The notes under the pieces: model-generated
Seen by the model: the letters and a program-made list of their open reading frames with translations, nothing else
What the model was told of the DNA's origin: nothing
The model's database searches: none
Part shown: positions 13,694 to 15,697 of the stretch, piece by piece
How positions within the stretch are numbered: position 1 is the first letter of the stretch
How the letters are laid out: every line of letters starts with the position of its first letter
Program-made: the position numbers and the translations under genes
Origin: an uncultured Collinsella sp.
GTDB lineage: Bacteria; Actinomycetota; Coriobacteriia; Coriobacteriales; Coriobacteriaceae
DNA length: 15,697 nt
Direction: 5' to 3'
NCBI GenBank assembly: GCA_937997605.1
Contig: CALLFD010000432.1
Location: forward strand, 1-15,697

Positions 13694-15121
13694 TTAGGCC
13701 TCGACGGTGTCCAGGTCAAAGCCAAAGTAGCGGACCGCATTGTTGTAGCTGATGTCGCGCACGATACTGCCCAGCAGCTCCATGTCGGCCGGGTACTTGC
13801 CCTGCTCGACCCACTCGCCGATCACGCTGCACAGCACGCGACGGAAGTACTCGTGGCGCGGATAGGACAGGAAAGAGCGGGAGTCGGTAAGCATGCCCAC
13901 AAAGTTGCCCAGCACGCCCTCGTTAGCCAGAGCCGTGAGTTGCTCGCGCATGCCGACCTCGTTGTCGTTGAACCACCAGGCGGAGCCGTTCTGGATCTTA
14001 CCGGCGGTCGGAGCCTCCTGGAAGCAGCCCATGACGGTATCGATCATGGTGTTATCGATGGGGTTCAGGCTGTACAGGATGGTCTTGGGCAGGCCGCAGG
14101 TCTCCTGGATGGAGTTGAGGAAATCGGCGAGCTGGTCGGACGGCGTGTAGTTGGAGATGCAGTCGTAGCCGGTGTCGGGACCGAGCTTGGCAAACATGGC
14201 GCGGTTGTTGTCGCGCTTGCAGCCAAAGTGCAGCTGCATGGCCCAGCCCAGACGGACATACTCACCGGCAACGAACTGCATAAAGGCAGTCTTGTACTTG
14301 AGGACTTCTTCCTCGGTGAGCGGCTCAGCAGTCAGGCCCTTGGCAAAGATGGCCTCGATCTCGTCGGCAGTAGCCGGTACGTACATAACGTAGTCGAGTG
14401 CATGGTCGGATGCGCGGCAGCCCAGCTCGTGAGCAACGTCGTAGCGCTTGGAGATGGCCGCCTTCATGCCCTCGAAGTCGCTGACCTCAACGCCGGCAAC
14501 CTCGGAGAGGTGCCTGCAGTAGTCGGCAAACTCCTGGCCACGCTCGATGCGCAGGGCGGCGTCGGGGCGCATGGCGGGAACGACCTGAACGTCAAAGCTG
14601 TCGTCGGCTGCAATCTTCTTGTGCCACTCAAAGCTGTCGGCGGGGTCGTCAGTAGTGCAGATCATGCGAACGTTGGACTGCTTGATCAGGTTGCGGCAGG
14701 TGAAACTGGCCTCGGCGAGTTTGGCGTTGGCAAGGTCCCAGACCTCCTGGGCAGTCTTGCCGTTGAGGACGCCCTCGTAGCCAAAGTAGCGCTTAAGCTC
14801 CAGGTGGCTCCACTCAAAGACGGGGTTGCCAACGCAGCGACCCAGGGTCTCGGCCCACTTTTGGAACTTCTCGCGAGCAGGGGCGTCGCCAGTGATAAAA
14901 CGCTCGTCGACGCCGTTGGCACGCATCAGGCGCCACTTGTAGTGGTCGCCGCCCAGCCAAACCTCGGTGATGTTCTCGAAACGCTTGTCCTCCCAAATCT
15001 CCTTGGGAGAAATGTGGCAGTGATAGTCGACGATGGGCATGCCCTCGGCAAAGTTGTGGAACAACTCCTCACCGGTCTTGGTGCTCAGCAGGAAATCCTG
15101 ATCGTCCATAAAGTTTTTCAT
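13694..15121 (-). CDS. uxaC: Uronate (glucuronate/galacturonate) isomerase
   Basis: A 475-residue UxaC of the amidohydrolase superfamily (E. coli UxaC is 470). It converts D-galacturonate to D-tagaturonate and D-glucuronate to D-fructuronate. Seen: VDYHCHISP at 31-39 with metal ligands H34 and H36, the following EIWEDKRFENITEVWLGGDHYKWRLMRANG region, and SLNPIDN and DSRSFLSYPRHEYFRR near the carboxyl end, all typical. The start at 15121 has AAGGGG 7 bases upstream. A longer frame reaches 15265 but would run through the operators and promoter, so it is rejected. First gene of the hexuronate operon, under the dual-operator promoter at 15176-15268. Confidence 0.96.
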   Translation of the reverse strand: MKNFMDDQDFLLSTKTGEELFHNFAEGMPIVDYHCHISPKEIWEDKRFENITEVWLGGDHYKWRLMRANGVDERFITGDAPAREKFQKWAETLGRCVGNPVFEWSHLELKRYFGYEGVLNGKTAQEVWDLANAKLAEASFTCRNLIKQSNVRMICTTDDPADSFEWHKKIAADDSFDVQVVPAMRPDAALRIERGQEFADYCRHLSEVAGVEVSDFEGMKAAISKRYDVAHELGCRASDHALDYVMYVPATADEIEAIFAKGLTAEPLTEEEVLKYKTAFMQFVAGEYVRLGWAMQLHFGCKRDNNRAMFAKLGPDTGYDCISNYTPSDQLADFLNSIQETCGLPKTILYSLNPIDNTMIDTVMGCFQEAPTAGKIQNGSAWWFNDNEVGMREQLTALANEGVLGNFVGMLTDSRSFLSYPRHEYFRRVLCSVIGEWVEQGKYPADMELLGSIVRDISYNNAVRYFGFDLDTVEA

Positions 15122-15175
15122 CAAACAGCCCCTTTGCTGGCAAGGCGGGCGCACGACGCGCTCGTTATCCTTTAG

Positions 15176-15187
15176 GTGAACGTTCAC
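15176..15187. promoter_or_regulatory. LacI-type operator, downstream copy at uxaC promoter
   Basis: GTGAACGTTCAC, perfect palindrome, covering the predicted +1 (about 15182). Starts 38 bp from the copy at 15214. Confidence 0.85.
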
Positions 15188-15188
15188 T

Positions 15189-15218
15189 ATACTAATCCAT
15201 TGCACCTCAAAAGGTGAA
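15189..15218 (-). promoter_or_regulatory. Predicted promoter of uxaCBA
   Basis: On the minus strand, -35 TTCACC (15218-15213) and a weak -10 TAGTAT (15194-15189) are 18 bp apart. An alternative -10 TATAGT (15191-15186) has better identity but a 21-bp spacer. The call rests mainly on matching architecture with the other two promoters. Confidence 0.5.
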
Positions 15219-15225
15219 CGTTCAC
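15214..15225. promoter_or_regulatory. LacI-type operator, upstream copy at uxaC promoter
   Basis: GTGAACGTTCAC, perfect palindrome extended by GG/CC to AGGTGAACGTTCACCT. Overlaps the predicted -35. Confidence 0.85.
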
Positions 15226-15240
15226 CTAACCACCACGGGG

Positions 15241-15268
15241 TGAACGGTAGATTTTGCCCGTTCAACGG
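15241..15268 (-). promoter_or_regulatory. 21-bp-period direct repeat, candidate activator site (uxaC)
   Basis: TGAACGG (15241-15247) and TCAACGG (15262-15268) start exactly 21 bp apart; the near unit is 22 bp upstream of the -35. The spacer contains TTTTG, as in the transporter copy. The far unit also overlaps an inverted CCGTTCA. Confidence 0.6.
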
Positions 15269-15357
15269 TTGCTGGAGATGTGACTTGCATGTATTGCGGA
15301 CTGGTTGGCGGCCCCGAACACCGAACTTGAGCGCTTTTGCTCAGGTGGGTCATGTCC

Positions 15358-15556
15358 CGACGTACATTTTTGGGAGTATTCAGCATTGGAGCGCGCCGTG
15401 CGCCATCCTCAGCGTCCTATTTGGAACGCAGATAGCGCCCGATCGGCATAAAAAGTGCCCCTGATGGCAAATTACGCCATCGGGGGCACTTAAAACAGTC
15501 GTTCTGCACCTCATTCAGGGCATGCCAATGCTGAATACTCCCAAAAATGCACGTCG
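15358..15556. repeat. 199-bp element with 32-nt inverted terminal repeats
   Basis: Arms 15358-15389 and 15525-15556 are inverted copies differing at one position of 32; shared core TTTTTGGGAGTATTCAGC. They flank 135 bp holding a terminator hairpin but no gene. Could be a MITE-like mobile element or a regulatory/3'-end structure. No clear target-site duplication is seen next to the arms. Confidence 0.7.
15450..15491 (-). terminator. Intrinsic terminator of the right-edge gene
   Basis: Sixteen-nt arms (15453-15468 and 15476-15491) pair throughout with one G-T pair and a 7-nt loop; on the minus strand a run of five Ts (15450-15454) follows. It lies about 90 bp past the stop of the gene at 15582 and would insulate uxaC from it. 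Confidence 0.85.
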
Positions 15557-15581
15557 CAAGAGGGGGTACCTGCTCAATCGG

Positions 15582-15697
15582 CTAAATACCCGCAAGTTCG
15601 CAGTAGCGGTCGACATTGCTGGCAAATACCATCTCGACGGCGCCCTTCTGGACGGGCACCGTCGGGGTCCTTCCCCACAGCAGATAATCGCCCAGCG
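15582..15697 (-). CDS. Unidentified protein, C-terminal 37 residues
   Basis: An open minus-strand frame from the window edge to TAG at 15582-15584. It reads LGDYLLWGRTPTVPVQ, then KGAVEMVFASNVDRYCELAGI. The composition looks like real protein, and a terminator follows at 15450-15491, which supports a gene end. I do not recognise the family from this tail. It runs in the same direction as uxaC but is separated from it by the terminator and the inverted-repeat element. Confidence 0.55.
   Translation of the reverse strand, partial: LGDYLLWGRTPTVPVQKGAVEMVFASNVDRYCELAGI

Larger units (their letters stand above)
15122..15581. other. 460-bp gap before uxaC
   Basis: No gene seen. From uxaC outward it holds: a leader of about 60 nt, two operators, the promoter, the 21-bp direct repeat (to 15268), about 90 bp with only a small TGAGC/GCTCA hairpin (15328-15343), then the 32-nt inverted-repeat element with a terminator inside (15358-15556). 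Confidence 0.7.

Noticed and set aside
15122..15265. Extended uxaC start at 15265
   Set aside because: It would make the operators, promoter and ribosome site coding, and the extra 48 residues have no family match. The ATG at 15121 gives the normal UxaC length.
15358..15556. CRISPR array or tRNA in the repeat-bearing stretch
   Set aside because: There are only two arms, in inverted orientation, and no cloverleaf or regularly spaced direct repeats.

Overview
The window is a pectin/galacturonate utilisation locus. It looks like it comes from a high-GC, Gram-positive anaerobe of the Coriobacteriia, most likely Collinsella or a close relative. The basis is the high G+C, clear purine-rich ribosome binding sites, the absence of signal peptides on the pectin enzymes and the general look of the proteins. 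This assignment is inference; no marker gene is present. All genes recognised here lie on the minus strand, so transcription runs from high to low coordinates. The long plus-strand frames are antisense shadows of these genes.

In transcription order, the right edge (15582-15697) holds the last 37 codons of an unidentified gene, then a 199-bp stretch bounded by 32-nt inverted repeats that contains its terminator. Next is the hexuronate operon uxaC-uxaB-uxaA (15121 to 10519): galacturonate to tagaturonate to altronate to 2-keto-3-deoxygluconate. It ends in a strong terminator. A separately promoted GPH-family sugar:cation symporter (10108-8549) follows, again with a strong terminator. Then come an intracellular-looking GH28 polygalacturonase (8433-6838), a pectin methylesterase fused to an alpha/beta-hydrolase (6706-4541) and a small SGNH/GDSL esterase (4471-3803). 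A third regulated promoter drives a GH105 unsaturated galacturonyl/rhamnogalacturonyl hydrolase, a TIM-barrel sugar isomerase/epimerase-like protein and a GltD-like Fe-S/FAD/NAD(P) oxidoreductase (3696-272), which ends in a terminator. The left edge has the first 25 codons of an old-yellow-enzyme family oxidoreductase (76-1).

The three regulated promoters (before uxaC, the transporter and GH105) share one design. Two copies of a LacI-type palindrome, consensus GTGAACGTTCAC, sit 38-40 bp apart. The upstream copy supplies the -35 (TTCACC), and the downstream copy covers the predicted +1. About 20-22 bp upstream of the -35 is a direct repeat of CCGTTCA-like units with an exact 21-bp period. That is the geometry expected for an AraC-type activator, although the unit shares TGAACG with the operator half-site. 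No regulator gene is in the window.

Inferred biology: short, partly esterified pectin oligosaccharides enter through the symporter and are de-esterified (methyl and probably acetyl groups). GH28 and GH105 cut them to galacturonate and unsaturated galacturonate in the cytoplasm. Galacturonate then goes through UxaC/B/A. The next enzymes (KDG kinase and aldolase), any secreted pectinase and a recognisable KduI/KduD pair for the unsaturated product are not here. The TIM-barrel protein and the GltD-like oxidoreductase are the unexplained members.
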